Positions 1 to 8,829 are shown, counted from the first letter of the stretch. The stretch: DNA of 43,790 nt from Microbacterium sp. (GCF_029263575.1 NZ_JAJUFV010000006.1:1-43790); one strand, 5' to 3'. Notes: generated by a model not told the origin, from the letters alone. Numbers and translations are program-made.

Positions 1-1
1 G

Positions 2-451
2 GGCAAGGTCGACGAAGAGCTCAAGCGCCACTTCAAGCCCGAGTTCCTCAACCGTGTCGACGATGTCATCGTCTTCCCGCAGCTGTCGAAGACCGAGCTC
101 GTGCAGATCGTGGATCTGTTCGTCAAGCGCCTCAGCGACCGGCTGCTCGACCGCGACATGACCGTCGAGCTGTCTCAGGCGGCGAAGGAGCGACTCATCG
201 AGATCGGCTTCGACCCGGCGCTCGGCGCCAGGCCGCTGCGCCGTGCGATGCAGCGCGAGATCGAGGACCAGCTGAGTGAGAAGATCCTGCACGGCGAGCT
301 GAACACCGGCGATCACGTGAAGGTCGATGCTGCGAACGGACAGTTCGTCTTCGAGATCACCGAGCGCGGCGAGAAGGTCGCCATCGGCGTCAACACGAAC
401 GGCGGCGCGATCTCTGCCAGCCCCGATTTGGCCGCTGCCTCAGGCGAGTAA
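2..451 (+). CDS. clpC: ATP-dependent Clp protease ATP-binding subunit (ClpC type), C-terminal part; 5' end outside window
   Basis: Frame open from base 2: GKVDEELKRHFKPEFLNRVDDVIVFPQLSKTEL...GFDPALGARPLRRAMQREIEDQLSEKIL, typical Clp/HSP100 D2 small domain; TAA at 449-451. Confidence 0.88.
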   Translation, partial: GKVDEELKRHFKPEFLNRVDDVIVFPQLSKTELVQIVDLFVKRLSDRLLDRDMTVELSQAAKERLIEIGFDPALGARPLRRAMQREIEDQLSEKILHGELNTGDHVKVDAANGQFVFEITERGEKVAIGVNTNGGAISASPDLAAASGE

Positions 452-461
452 CGCGGTTGTC

Positions 462-497
462 ACGAAAGGGCGGATGCTTCGGCATCCGCCCTTTCGT
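462..497 (+). terminator. Intrinsic-type terminator hairpin after clpC
   Basis: Perfect 16-bp stem acgaaagggcggatgc / gcatccgccctttcgt with TTCG tetraloop; no U-tract. Confidence 0.8.
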
Positions 498-649
498 CGT
501 TCGCGTGCCGAATCTCAGACGGACGTGAGGCGTGTCGGCGTGTCGAGCGCCCGACACGCCGTGAGGGCCGCGAAGCATCTGAAATTCGGCACAGGCGAAC
601 ACGACGTCGCTATCAGCGAGCGCCCTCGCAAGCCGATTACGCTGGACTT

Positions 650-1150
650 GTGAGCGAGTACACCGTCCGCCCGGCGCGCAGCGCCGACATCCTTGGCATC
701 CACCACCTGCTGGAGCCGCTGGTGGAGCGACGCATCCTGCTCGGCAAGGACCTCGCGGTGCTCTACGGCGCGGTGCAGGAATTCGTCGTCGCCGAGTGGG
801 ACGGACAGCTGATCGGATGCGGCGCGCTGCACGTGATGTGGGAAGACCTGGGCGAGGTGCGCACCCTCATTGTGCGCGACGACTGGCTGCGCCGCGGTGT
901 CGGGCGCCAGATCGTCGATGCGCTTGAGGCGCGCGCCAGAGAGCTGGGCCTGCGGCGCCTGTTCTGCCTCACGTTCGAGATGGATTTCTTCACCCGGCGC
1001 GGCTTCGCGCCCATCGGCGAGCAGGTCGTCGACCCCGACGTGTACTCGCAGCTGCTGCGCAGCCCGGACGAGGGCGTCGCCGAGTTCCTCAACCTCGCGC
1101 ACGTCAAACCCAACACACTCGGCAACACACGGATGCTGAAGAACCTGTGA
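650..1150 (+). CDS. GNAT-family amino-acid N-acetyltransferase (ArgA-like N-acetylglutamate synthase)
   Basis: 166 aa, GTG start; EVRTLIVRDDWLRRGVGRQIVDALEARARELGL acetyl-CoA binding region; CLTFEMDFFTRRGF; leaderless -10 TACGCT 6 nt before start. Confidence 0.8.
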   Translation: MSEYTVRPARSADILGIHHLLEPLVERRILLGKDLAVLYGAVQEFVVAEWDGQLIGCGALHVMWEDLGEVRTLIVRDDWLRRGVGRQIVDALEARARELGLRRLFCLTFEMDFFTRRGFAPIGEQVVDPDVYSQLLRSPDEGVAEFLNLAHVKPNTLGNTRMLKNL

Positions 1151-1806
1151 TGACAGCGCGTCGCCGCACTGCCGCGAAATATCGTCGTCGTCGCATCGTC
1201 GTCTTCGGCGGGTTGATCGTGCTGGTCGCAGCCATCGCGGTGGGAATCTGGCTGGTCATCGCCCAGCCCTGGGCGGATGCCGCGGCCAAGGCCCCGTCCA
1301 CGCCAGCGCCGACCGCATCCGACACGCCGTCACCCGAGCCGTCGGAAAGCGACAGTCCCTCACCGGAGCCGACAGAGGAAGCGGAGTCGGGGAAACCCGC
1401 GCCCTGCGAGGCGCGTGATCTCACCATCGAGGCGGTGACGAATGCTGACACCTACGCGGCCGGTGAGCTTCCTGAACTGTCGATCTCACTGACCAACAAG
1501 GGACCGGCGGATTGCACGCTCGATGTCGGCTCGGCCACGCAGACCTTCACGGTGTCGAGCGGATCCGACATCTGGTGGCGTTCGACCGATTGCCAAGAGA
1601 ACCCGAGCAGCATGGTCGTGACTCTCGCGGCCGGCCAGACCGTGCTGAGTGCGGCGCCCGTGGTCTGGGATCGCACCCGCTCGAGCGTCGACACCTGCGA
1701 CCAAGACAATCGTCCCCGAGCGCCCGGCGGTGGCGCCTCGTATCACGTCGCCGTGTCGATCGGCGGTTTCGATGGGCCCGTCACGCGGCAGATCCTGCTG
1801 TACTGA
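1150..1806 (+). CDS. Membrane-anchored hypothetical protein, Pro/Ser/Thr/Glu-rich linker plus extracytoplasmic domain
   Basis: ATG overlaps previous stop (ATGA); N-terminal TM helix; APSTPAPTASDTPSPEPSESDSPSPEPTEE linker. Confidence 0.75.
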   Translation: MTARRRTAAKYRRRRIVVFGGLIVLVAAIAVGIWLVIAQPWADAAAKAPSTPAPTASDTPSPEPSESDSPSPEPTEEAESGKPAPCEARDLTIEAVTNADTYAAGELPELSISLTNKGPADCTLDVGSATQTFTVSSGSDIWWRSTDCQENPSSMVVTLAAGQTVLSAAPVVWDRTRSSVDTCDQDNRPRAPGGGASYHVAVSIGGFDGPVTRQILLY

Positions 1807-1830
1807 GCGCAAAAACCGCGGCTCAAGAGG

Positions 1831-1859
1831 CTGACACACGCGGGCCTTTGGGATACCAT
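1831..1859 (+). promoter_or_regulatory. Predicted housekeeping-sigma promoter of the ncRNA candidate
   Basis: CTGACA (1831-1836) - 17 bp - TACCAT (1854-1859); predicted +1 at about 1865-1866. Confidence 0.5.
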
Positions 1860-1864
1860 TAAGC

Positions 1865-2000
1865 AACTCTCGAGATTCTCGGTGGAAGCCATCCCCAGTG
1901 GCGTCGAATTCAGCGTCCCCAGCGCATCGACAATCACCGTTCGAGAGTTCGAGGGCCCTTTCGAGTACTTCAGTCCCCAATGGAGAACTCGAGAGGGCCC
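1865..2000 (+). ncRNA. Candidate structured small RNA: three-way junction plus terminal hairpin, three UCCCCA loops
   Basis: P1 AACUCUCGA(1865-1873)/UCGAGAGUU(1941-1949) plus CGGUG(1880-1884)/CACCG(1935-1939); P2 GCCA-UCCCCAG-UGGC (1888-1902); P3 GUCGA..GCG-UCCCCAG-CGC.UCGAC (1903-1931); P4 GGGCCCUUUCGAGU..CUUCA-GUCCCCAA-UGGAG..ACUCGAGAGGGCCC (1953-2000). Confidence 0.55.
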
Positions 2001-2019
2001 CAATTGTTAGGCTGTGCCA

Positions 2020-2430
2020 ATGGCATCGAAGAAGTCAAAGCGCAAGAAGCCGGCGCCGGAGGAGTTCCGTTCTGAGGCTCTTGCGCAGGCGCTCGAGAAG
2101 CAGGACATGGCGGCGGTCGCCCTCGCGCTGCGCCACGGCACGACGGTTGTTCCGCTCATCAGTCCGGGCTCTCGCGACAACCCGCTCGACAGCGGTGAAG
2201 TCTGGACCTACCGCGATCCGGCATCCGGCGATGTGGCCCTTCTGCTGTTCAGCGACGCGAAGAACAAGCCGGCCAACCTGCCCCCGGGCGTCGGTATCTA
2301 TTCCGCGGCCTGGCTGCGCTCGTTTCTGACCACGCATCGCGATACCATCACCACGGTTTTTCTGGACATCGCGGGCCCGCACCCCATGCAGGCTCCGCCG
2401 GACGAGTTGCTCAAAGCGCTCGACGCCTGA
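2020..2430 (+). CDS. SseB-family protein
   Basis: 136 aa from ATG 2020 (MASKKSKRKK...); TFRD/GDVALLLFSDAKNKPANLPPGVGIYSAAWLRSFL resembles SseB; leaderless -10 TAGGCT 6 nt upstream. Confidence 0.65.
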   Translation: MASKKSKRKKPAPEEFRSEALAQALEKQDMAAVALALRHGTTVVPLISPGSRDNPLDSGEVWTYRDPASGDVALLLFSDAKNKPANLPPGVGIYSAAWLRSFLTTHRDTITTVFLDIAGPHPMQAPPDELLKALDA

Positions 2431-2443
2431 ACGGGGAGAAAAC

Positions 2444-2986
2444 ATGAGCGCGGAGAACACCGACGCTCGAAACCTGAAGTGGCGCATCGCCGCCCTCGAG
2501 CGGCTCATCTTGAGCGTTTACTGTCTTGCTGTGAGCGTCCTGATCATCGTGGGGCTGTTGACCCCCTTTCTCACGGAGCACGTCGGCGAAGACAACGAGA
2601 CAAGCTGGTCCGTGCTGAACTACCTCTTCAACCTGCCCACCGACGCCGACGAGGGTCCCGGCCTCCTGGCCGTCGCGTTCATGATCGGATTCATCGGGCT
2701 CACGCTGGTGTCGATACTGATCCTGTTCGCGTTCCTGCTGCCGGCTGCCCGGCGAACCCTCACCGAGCGATGGCTCATGATCGGTCGGGTGCTGGTGGCT
2801 CTCGGCGTGATCGGTGCGGCCATCGTGTTGCTTTTCAGTCTGTCGGCGCTGGGCACCGTGCGAACTGAGATGGGGGCCGGCAGCATCATTCTTCTGGTCG
2901 GGATGCTGGCGCTTGTGCCACTGCTGACCAGCGCAGCGCGTCCGTACATCGTGGATGCGACGATCCGCCCGGACTACATGCGCTGA
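2444..2986 (+). CDS. Integral membrane hypothetical protein
   Basis: 180 aa with several hydrophobic helices; RBS-like cggggag upstream of ATG. Confidence 0.7.
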   Translation: MSAENTDARNLKWRIAALERLILSVYCLAVSVLIIVGLLTPFLTEHVGEDNETSWSVLNYLFNLPTDADEGPGLLAVAFMIGFIGLTLVSILILFAFLLPAARRTLTERWLMIGRVLVALGVIGAAIVLLFSLSALGTVRTEMGAGSIILLVGMLALVPLLTSAARPYIVDATIRPDYMR

Positions 2987-3006
2987 CACAGCTGAGATAC
3001 GGCTGC

Positions 3007-4374
3007 TCAGAACGGCGGGATGTCGTCTTCGCGACGCCGGGAGGTACTGCGCGCCCGCACGTCTTTCAGCGCGGCATCCAGCGTCTTCGATCGCTCGTCG
3101 ACGACCTGCTCGTAGCCCAGCCGCGCCGCCTCTGACCGCCGCTGCTTCGCCTGCGTCACCGCGCGCACCTCGCCGGCCAGACTCAACTCTCCGACTGCCG
3201 CGACCGTGCGTGGAACCGAGAACTGCCTGATCGAGCCCGCCACGGCGATCGCGATCGCCAGGTCGGCAGCCGGCTCGGTGAAGCGCACTCCGCCGACGGT
3301 CGAGACGTACACGTCGAGCTTGCCGGTCGCGATGCGCCCGCGCTTCTCGAGAATCGCCAGCACCATCGCGACACGCGCGGAGTCGAGACCCGACACGACC
3401 CGGCGTGGATTCGGAGCGGGCGATTCGACCGTGAGCGCCTGCACTTCGACAGGCAGCGCACGACGCCCCTCCATCGCGATGGCCACGCATGTGCCCGGCT
3501 CGGTCGAACCGTGACCGAGGAAGAGCCCTGACGGGTCGGGAACCTCGGCAATGCCGTCGCCGGTCATCTCGAAGCAGCCCACCTCGTCGGTCGGTCCGAA
3601 CCGGTTCTTCAGCGTACGGATGAATCGCAGCGCCGTCTGCCGGTCGCCCTCGAAATGACAGACCACATCGACCAGGTGCTCGAGAATGCGCGGCCCCGCC
3701 ACCTGGCCGTCTTTCGTGACGTGCCCGACGATGATCATCGGCAGCTCACGCTCTTTCGCCACGCGGATGAGAGTCGCGGCGACCTCGCGCACCTGGCTCG
3801 GCTGCCCGGCCGCCCCGTCAGACAGAGAGGATGCCACGGTCTGCACCGAATCGACGATGACCAGCTGCGGCTTCACCTCGTCGATGTGGCCGAGAATCGT
3901 CGCCAGGTCCGTCTCGCTTGCCAGATACAGCTCGTCATGCAAGGCGTTCGTGCGCTCAGCGCGCAGCCGCACCTGCGCCTGCGATTCTTCGGCGCTCGCA
4001 TACAGAACGCGGCGCCCGCCTCGAGCGGCCCGCGCCGCGACCTCGAGCAGCAGCGTCGATTTGCCGACGCCCGGCTCGCCGCTGAGCAGAATCGCTGCCC
4101 CCGGCACGATGCCGCCGCCCAGCACCCGGTCGAACTCGGTGACACCGCTGCTGCGGCGCGGAGCCTCGGCCGTCGTGATCTGTGTGATCGGCCTCGCAGC
4201 ACGATCAGCTGGCGGGGCGAGAGGTGTCATCTGCCGCAAGATGCCGGTCTTCGCCGCCTGCTCTTGCACCGTGCCCCACTGCTGACACTCGCCGCAGCGG
4301 CCCACCCACTTCGACGTCGTCCACCCGCATTCGGTGCAGGCGAAAGCGGGAGGAGCCGGACGACGGGTTGCCAT
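3007..4374 (-). CDS. radA: DNA repair protein RadA/Sms
   Basis: N-terminal zinc finger CTECGWTTSKWVGRCGECQQWGT; Walker A GEPGVGKSTLL; KNRFG motif (TLKNRFGPTDEVGCFEM); C-terminal Lon-like domain. Confidence 0.96.
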   Translation of the reverse strand: MATRRPAPPAFACTECGWTTSKWVGRCGECQQWGTVQEQAAKTGILRQMTPLAPPADRAARPITQITTAEAPRRSSGVTEFDRVLGGGIVPGAAILLSGEPGVGKSTLLLEVAARAARGGRRVLYASAEESQAQVRLRAERTNALHDELYLASETDLATILGHIDEVKPQLVIVDSVQTVASSLSDGAAGQPSQVREVAATLIRVAKERELPMIIVGHVTKDGQVAGPRILEHLVDVVCHFEGDRQTALRFIRTLKNRFGPTDEVGCFEMTGDGIAEVPDPSGLFLGHGSTEPGTCVAIAMEGRRALPVEVQALTVESPAPNPRRVVSGLDSARVAMVLAILEKRGRIATGKLDVYVSTVGGVRFTEPAADLAIAIAVAGSIRQFSVPRTVAAVGELSLAGEVRAVTQAKQRRSEAARLGYEQVVDERSKTLDAALKDVRARSTSRRREDDIPPF

Positions 4375-4431
4375 ACAGCCAGGCTATCCGCAGCATCCGA
4401 CATCTCTATCGCCACCGGGTCGATTTGGTAC

Positions 4432-4457
4432 GTATCGCCCGCGCCCACGGGCGATAC
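4432..4457. promoter_or_regulatory. Inverted repeat in the radA-cydA divergent intergenic region, candidate cyd regulatory site
   Basis: GTATCGCCCG-CGCCCA-CGGGCGATAC, perfect 10-bp arms, about 90 bp upstream of cydA. Confidence 0.45.
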
Positions 4458-4548
4458 TGGAGACAGCGCCAAAGACGTCTCGTCTGGGGGCCGAAACCGG
4501 CCCACTCACGGGTGCAGTTCGTGCACCTTCGAGAGAAGGAGTCCTCTG

Positions 4549-5964
4549 ATGGAATGGCTTGACCCGCTGGCCTTGGCCCGCTGGCAATTCGGTCTCACCA
4601 CGATCTACCACTACCTGTTCGTCCCGCTGACGATCGGCATGGCATTGGCAGCGGCGATCTTCCAGACCGCCTGGGTGCGCAGCGGGAAGATCCAGTACCT
4701 GCACCTGACCCGGTTCTTCGGCAAGATCTTCCTGATCAACTTCGCCATGGGCGTCGTGACCGGCATCGTGCAGGAGTTTCAGTTCGGCATGAACTGGTCT
4801 GACTACTCGCGCTTCGTCGGCGACGTGTTCGGCGCACCGCTGGCCTTCGAAGGTCTGCTCGCCTTCTTCTTCGAAGCGACGTTCATCGGCCTGTGGATCT
4901 TCGGCTGGGACAAGCTGCCCCAGAAGCTGCACCTGGCCACCATCTGGTGCGTCTCGGTCGGCAGCATCCTGTCGGCCTATTTCATCATCGCCGCGAACGC
5001 GTTCATGCAGAATCCGGTCGGTTACGAGTACAACCCCGTCACCAACCGCGCCGAGCTCGTCGACATCTGGGCGCTGCTGACCAACCCGGTCGCGCTCGCC
5101 GCTTTCCCGCACACCATCTTCGGTGCGTTCATGTTCGCCGCCGGTGTCATCATCTCGGTTTCGGCCTGGCACCTCTACCGGGGCCAGCACACCCACACGA
5201 TGCGCGTCTCGCTGAAGTTCGGACTGTGGGGGATGCTCGTCTCCACCGCCGGCGTCGCCCTCAGCGGTGACCAGCTCGGGCTCGCGATGTATGCCGCGCA
5301 GCCGATGAAGATGGCCGCCGCCGAGGCGACCTTCGACACCGTCTGCGGGGCGGATGCCTCGTTCAGCCTGTTCACCCTCGGCACCCCCGACGGGACCTCT
5401 GAGCTGTTCTCCATCCGCGTTCCCTACCTGTTGTCGCTGCTGTCGACGCACACCCTCGACGCCTGCGTGCACGGCGTCAACGATCTCAATGCCGAGTACG
5501 CCGTGCAGTTCGCCGACAGCGGCATCACCGACTTCGCCCCGGTGCTGTGGATCACCTACTGGGCGTTCCGCTGGATGATCGGTCTCGGCATGCTGCACGC
5601 GTTCATCGCGCTCGTCGGGCTCTGGGTGACCCGCCGCGGGGCGAAGCGCCCGGTTGCGAAGTGGATGTGGAAGATCGCGATCTGGTCGTTCCCGCTCGCG
5701 CTCGCGGCGAACATCGTCGGCTGGGTCTTCACCGAGATGGGCCGCCAACCGTGGCTCGTCTTCGGACTCATGAGCACCCGCGACGGTGTCTCACCGGGAG
5801 TGGGCGCAGTCGAAGTGCTCATCTCGCTCATCGCCTTCACAGTGATCTACGCCGCCCTCGCCGTCGTCGAGATCCGGCTGATCGTCCGTGCCGCGCAGAA
5901 GGGTCCCGACACTACCGAGCAACCCCACGAAGAGACGGCTCAGCTGCCGTCGGCTGTGTACTGA
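4549..5964 (+). CDS. cydA: Cytochrome bd ubiquinol oxidase subunit I
   Basis: MEWLDPLALARWQFGLTTIYHYLFVPLTIGMALAAAIFQT; FQFGMNWSDYSRFVGDVFGAPLAFEGLLAFFFEATFIGLWIFGW; ATG at 4549 with RBS agaaggag (ORF-track start at 3655 is upstream overrun into radA). Confidence 0.97.
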   Translation: MEWLDPLALARWQFGLTTIYHYLFVPLTIGMALAAAIFQTAWVRSGKIQYLHLTRFFGKIFLINFAMGVVTGIVQEFQFGMNWSDYSRFVGDVFGAPLAFEGLLAFFFEATFIGLWIFGWDKLPQKLHLATIWCVSVGSILSAYFIIAANAFMQNPVGYEYNPVTNRAELVDIWALLTNPVALAAFPHTIFGAFMFAAGVIISVSAWHLYRGQHTHTMRVSLKFGLWGMLVSTAGVALSGDQLGLAMYAAQPMKMAAAEATFDTVCGADASFSLFTLGTPDGTSELFSIRVPYLLSLLSTHTLDACVHGVNDLNAEYAVQFADSGITDFAPVLWITYWAFRWMIGLGMLHAFIALVGLWVTRRGAKRPVAKWMWKIAIWSFPLALAANIVGWVFTEMGRQPWLVFGLMSTRDGVSPGVGAVEVLISLIAFTVIYAALAVVEIRLIVRAAQKGPDTTEQPHEETAQLPSAVY

Positions 5965-5974
5965 GAGGAGCATC

Positions 5975-6985
5975 ATGGATCTCGCCACGCTCTGGTTCTG
6001 CCTCATCGCCTTCTTCTTCGTCGGGTACTTCGTGCTCGACGGCTTCGACTTCGGCGTTGGCATGTCCCTGCCCTTTCTGGGCAAAGACGACGTCTCGCGC
6101 CGCCAGGTCATCAACACCATCGGCCCCATCTGGGACCTCAACGAGACCTGGCTGATCGTCGCGGGTGCGTGCCTGTTCGCGTCGTTTCCCGAGTGGTACG
6201 CCTCGCTGTTCAGCGGGTTCTACCTGCCGCTGCTGATCATCCTGCTCGCACTCATCCTGCGCGGCGTCTCGTTCGAATATCGGCACCAGCGCGACGACCC
6301 TCGCTGGAAGGCGCGGTTCGACCGCATGATCGTGATCGGCTCGGCCGTGCCCGCCTTCCTCTGGGGTGTCGCATTCGCGAACATCGTGCAGGGCGTCGCG
6401 CTGGACGAGCGCCACATCTTCGTCGGCAGCGTGCTCGACTTGCTCAACCCCTATGCGCTGTTGGGCGGAGCGGTCACCCTGCTGCTGTTCTTCACCCACG
6501 GCGTCACCTTCGTCGCCCTCAAGACCGACGAGCAGTTGCGTTCGGATGCGCGGCGGCTGGCCGTTCGGGCCGGACTCGCGACGCTTGTGGTCGCCGCCGC
6601 GTTCCTGGCCTGGACGGTGACGGCGCACTTCTCGGTCGCTGTGCTGGCGCTGGCCGCGCTCGCCGCCGTGTCACTGGTGCTGATGATCGTGACGAACCTA
6701 CGCGGACGCGAGGGATGGTCGTTCGGTTTCGGCGCCGCGACCACACTGTTCGCCGTTGTCACGCTGTTCACCGCGCTGTTCCCGAACGTGCTGCCCTCGA
6801 CGATCGATGCGGCCTACAGCCTGACGATCGCGAACGCCTCGAGCACTGAATACACGCTGCAGATCATGACCTGGACGGCCCTGGTCGCCATGCCGCTCGT
6901 GCTGCTGTACCAGGGATGGACGTACTGGGTCTTCCGCAAGCGCGTCACCCGTGCGTCGATCGAAGGGGCACCGGCTCACGCATGA
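5975..6985 (+). CDS. cydB: Cytochrome bd ubiquinol oxidase subunit II
   Basis: MDLATLWFCLIAFFFVGYFVLDGFDFGVGMSLPFLGKDD...GPIWDLNETWLIVAGACLFASFPEWYASLFSGFYLPL; RBS gagaggag. Confidence 0.97.
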   Translation: MDLATLWFCLIAFFFVGYFVLDGFDFGVGMSLPFLGKDDVSRRQVINTIGPIWDLNETWLIVAGACLFASFPEWYASLFSGFYLPLLIILLALILRGVSFEYRHQRDDPRWKARFDRMIVIGSAVPAFLWGVAFANIVQGVALDERHIFVGSVLDLLNPYALLGGAVTLLLFFTHGVTFVALKTDEQLRSDARRLAVRAGLATLVVAAAFLAWTVTAHFSVAVLALAALAAVSLVLMIVTNLRGREGWSFGFGAATTLFAVVTLFTALFPNVLPSTIDAAYSLTIANASSTEYTLQIMTWTALVAMPLVLLYQGWTYWVFRKRVTRASIEGAPAHA

Positions 6986-7025
6986 CCAGCCGCCGCCGTC
7001 GTGGGCGCCCCGATCTGCCGAGCGC

Positions 7026-7072
7026 GTCCCGATCTGCTGACGAATTCTGCAGAAACGTCGGCGAATCGGGAC
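7026..7072. repeat. Imperfect palindromic element between cydB and cydD
   Basis: GTCCCGAT-ct-GCTGACG-aa-TTCTGCAGAA-a-CGTCGGC-ga-ATCGGGAC. Confidence 0.5.
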
Positions 7073-7113
7073 AGGGTCCGCAGAACGGGGCGGGCCCGAC
7101 GGCCGGAGCGCGC

Positions 7114-8829
7114 ATGAAACCCGTCGACCCTAGACTCTTGCGGTACGCGCGCGCCGCGCGGGGGTTCTTCGCGCTCTCGACGGTGATCGGTGTGCTCCAG
7201 ACGGCAGTGGTCATCGCCTTCGCCTGGTTTCTGACGGATGCCGTGACCGGTGCCCTCGCGGGGCGATCTGTTGCGGCATCCCTCGTCTGGTTGCTCGCGC
7301 TCGCGGTGGCGCGCGGGCTGTTGATTGCGGCATCCGACGCCGCAGGCACGACCGCAGCGGCCCGCACCGGAGCGCAACTGCGCCGCGCATTGATCGACGC
7401 AGTCAGCAAGCTCGGACCCGGGTGGCTTGCCGGACGCAACCAGGCCTCACTCGCCGTCACCGCCGGGCACGGACTCGAATCACTCGACGCATACTTCGCG
7501 CGCTATCTGCCGCAGCTCGTGCTGACGGTGATCGCAACGCCGGTTCTGGTCACCGTGATGTGGTGGCGTGATTGGCCGAGTGGTCTGATCGCGACGATCA
7601 CGCTGCCGCTGATTCCGCTGTTTCTCATCTTGATCGGCATCGCGACTCGCACAGTGCAGCGCAAGCAGTGGCAGGCGCTTCAGCGGCTGGCCGCGCGGTT
7701 CGCCGATACCGTGCAGGGGCTGTCGACGCTGCGGCTGTTCGGCCGTGATCGACGTGCGGCTGCCCAGATCGAGGTGACGGCCGAGCAGTACCGGCGCGAG
7801 ACGATGAAGGTGCTGCGCTTCTCGTTCCTGTCGGGGTTCGCGATGGAGCTGCTCGCCTCGCTGGCGGTGGCGCTCATCGCGGTCACAGTGGGGTTCCGGC
7901 TGCTGGCGGGCGACATGTCGCTCGAGGTCGGACTCTTCGTGCTGCTGCTCGCGCCGGAGGCATTCCTGCCGATCCGGCAGGTGGGCGTGCAGTTTCACGC
8001 GGCGTCGGAGGGGGTCGCGGCGACGGAAGACGTGTTCGAGGTGCTCGATGCGGGTGCGGCGCGGCCGGCCCCGGTGCACAATTCAGCAAAGAACGGGCGC
8101 GGTGCGGCCGATCCGGCAGATTCCGGCCCAGAGTCGCCGGATTTTGCCGAGTTGCGCACGGCGCGGACGGGAGCTGACCTGCGGGGCCCGGAGGTACGCA
8201 CGGGCCTGATCGTCAACGATCTGCGCGTGCGCGACCTGCCGCCGGTGTCGTTCGCCGCGACGCATGGCTCGATCACCTTGATCGAGGGGCCCAGCGGCGC
8301 GGGCAAGTCGAGCTTGCTGGCAGCCCTGAGGGGTGCGGTCGATTTCGAGGGTGAAACCGAGGTCGGCGGTAACGATGCGCGCACACTCGCGCCGTCCGAC
8401 TGGCTCGCCTGGGCCGGGCAGACCCCCGGCCTCATGCAGGGCACAATTGCTGCGAACGTGGCTCTCGGTGATTCAACGCCGGATGCTGACGGCGTCCGTC
8501 GCGCCCTCGACTCGGCCTGCGCGGGCGACCTTGACCCCGACCAGGAACTCGGCGTGCAGGGCAGCGGACTCTCGGGCGGACAAGCGCAGCGGGTGGCGGT
8601 CGCTCGCGCGCTTTATCGGCACGCGGCAGACCCCACGCGGGTGCTGATGCTCGACGAACCGTCGAGCGCGTTGGATGCGGACACCGAGGCTCGCCTGTGG
8701 CATTCGCTGCGTGAGCGAGCGGATGCCGGAGCCACGATCCTGCTCGTGTCGCACCGCCGCACGGCGCGCACGATCGCCGACCAGGTCGTGACGCTCATGG
8801 CTCGGCCGCAAGACGGGGTGCCCGCATGA
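7114..8829 (+). CDS. cydD: Thiol reductant ABC exporter subunit CydD
   Basis: ABC TMD plus NBD: Walker A EGPSGAGKSSLL, signature LSGGQAQRVAVARAL, Walker B VLMLDEPSSALD; MKPVDPRLLRYARAARG start chosen; alternative in-frame ATG at 6982. Confidence 0.92.
   Translation: MKPVDPRLLRYARAARGFFALSTVIGVLQTAVVIAFAWFLTDAVTGALAGRSVAASLVWLLALAVARGLLIAASDAAGTTAAARTGAQLRRALIDAVSKLGPGWLAGRNQASLAVTAGHGLESLDAYFARYLPQLVLTVIATPVLVTVMWWRDWPSGLIATITLPLIPLFLILIGIATRTVQRKQWQALQRLAARFADTVQGLSTLRLFGRDRRAAAQIEVTAEQYRRETMKVLRFSFLSGFAMELLASLAVALIAVTVGFRLLAGDMSLEVGLFVLLLAPEAFLPIRQVGVQFHAASEGVAATEDVFEVLDAGAARPAPVHNSAKNGRGAADPADSGPESPDFAELRTARTGADLRGPEVRTGLIVNDLRVRDLPPVSFAATHGSITLIEGPSGAGKSSLLAALRGAVDFEGETEVGGNDARTLAPSDWLAWAGQTPGLMQGTIAANVALGDSTPDADGVRRALDSACAGDLDPDQELGVQGSGLSGGQAQRVAVARALYRHAADPTRVLMLDEPSSALDADTEARLWHSLRERADAGATILLVSHRRTARTIADQVVTLMARPQDGVPA
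8076..8157. repeat. Palindromic (MITE/REP-like) element inside cydD, TMD-NBD linker
   Basis: Imperfect terminal inverted repeats: GCACAATTCAGCAAAGAACGG vs reverse complement of right arm GCGCAACTCGGCAAAATCCGG; encodes low-complexity linker NSAKNGRGAADPADSGPESPDFAELRT in frame. Confidence 0.5.

Noticed and set aside
2411-3490. 359-aa minus ORF overlapping 2444 gene and radA 3' end
   Set aside because: Low-complexity Arg/Gly/Asp translation, overlaps two supported genes.
3655-4548. 5' extension of cydA ORF to 3655
   Set aside because: Lies antisense within radA; real cydA starts at ATG 4549 with RBS.
4384-5748. 454-aa minus ORF antisense to cydA
   Set aside because: Composition-driven shadow (Arg/Glu/His-rich), no recognisable domain; cydA is unambiguous.
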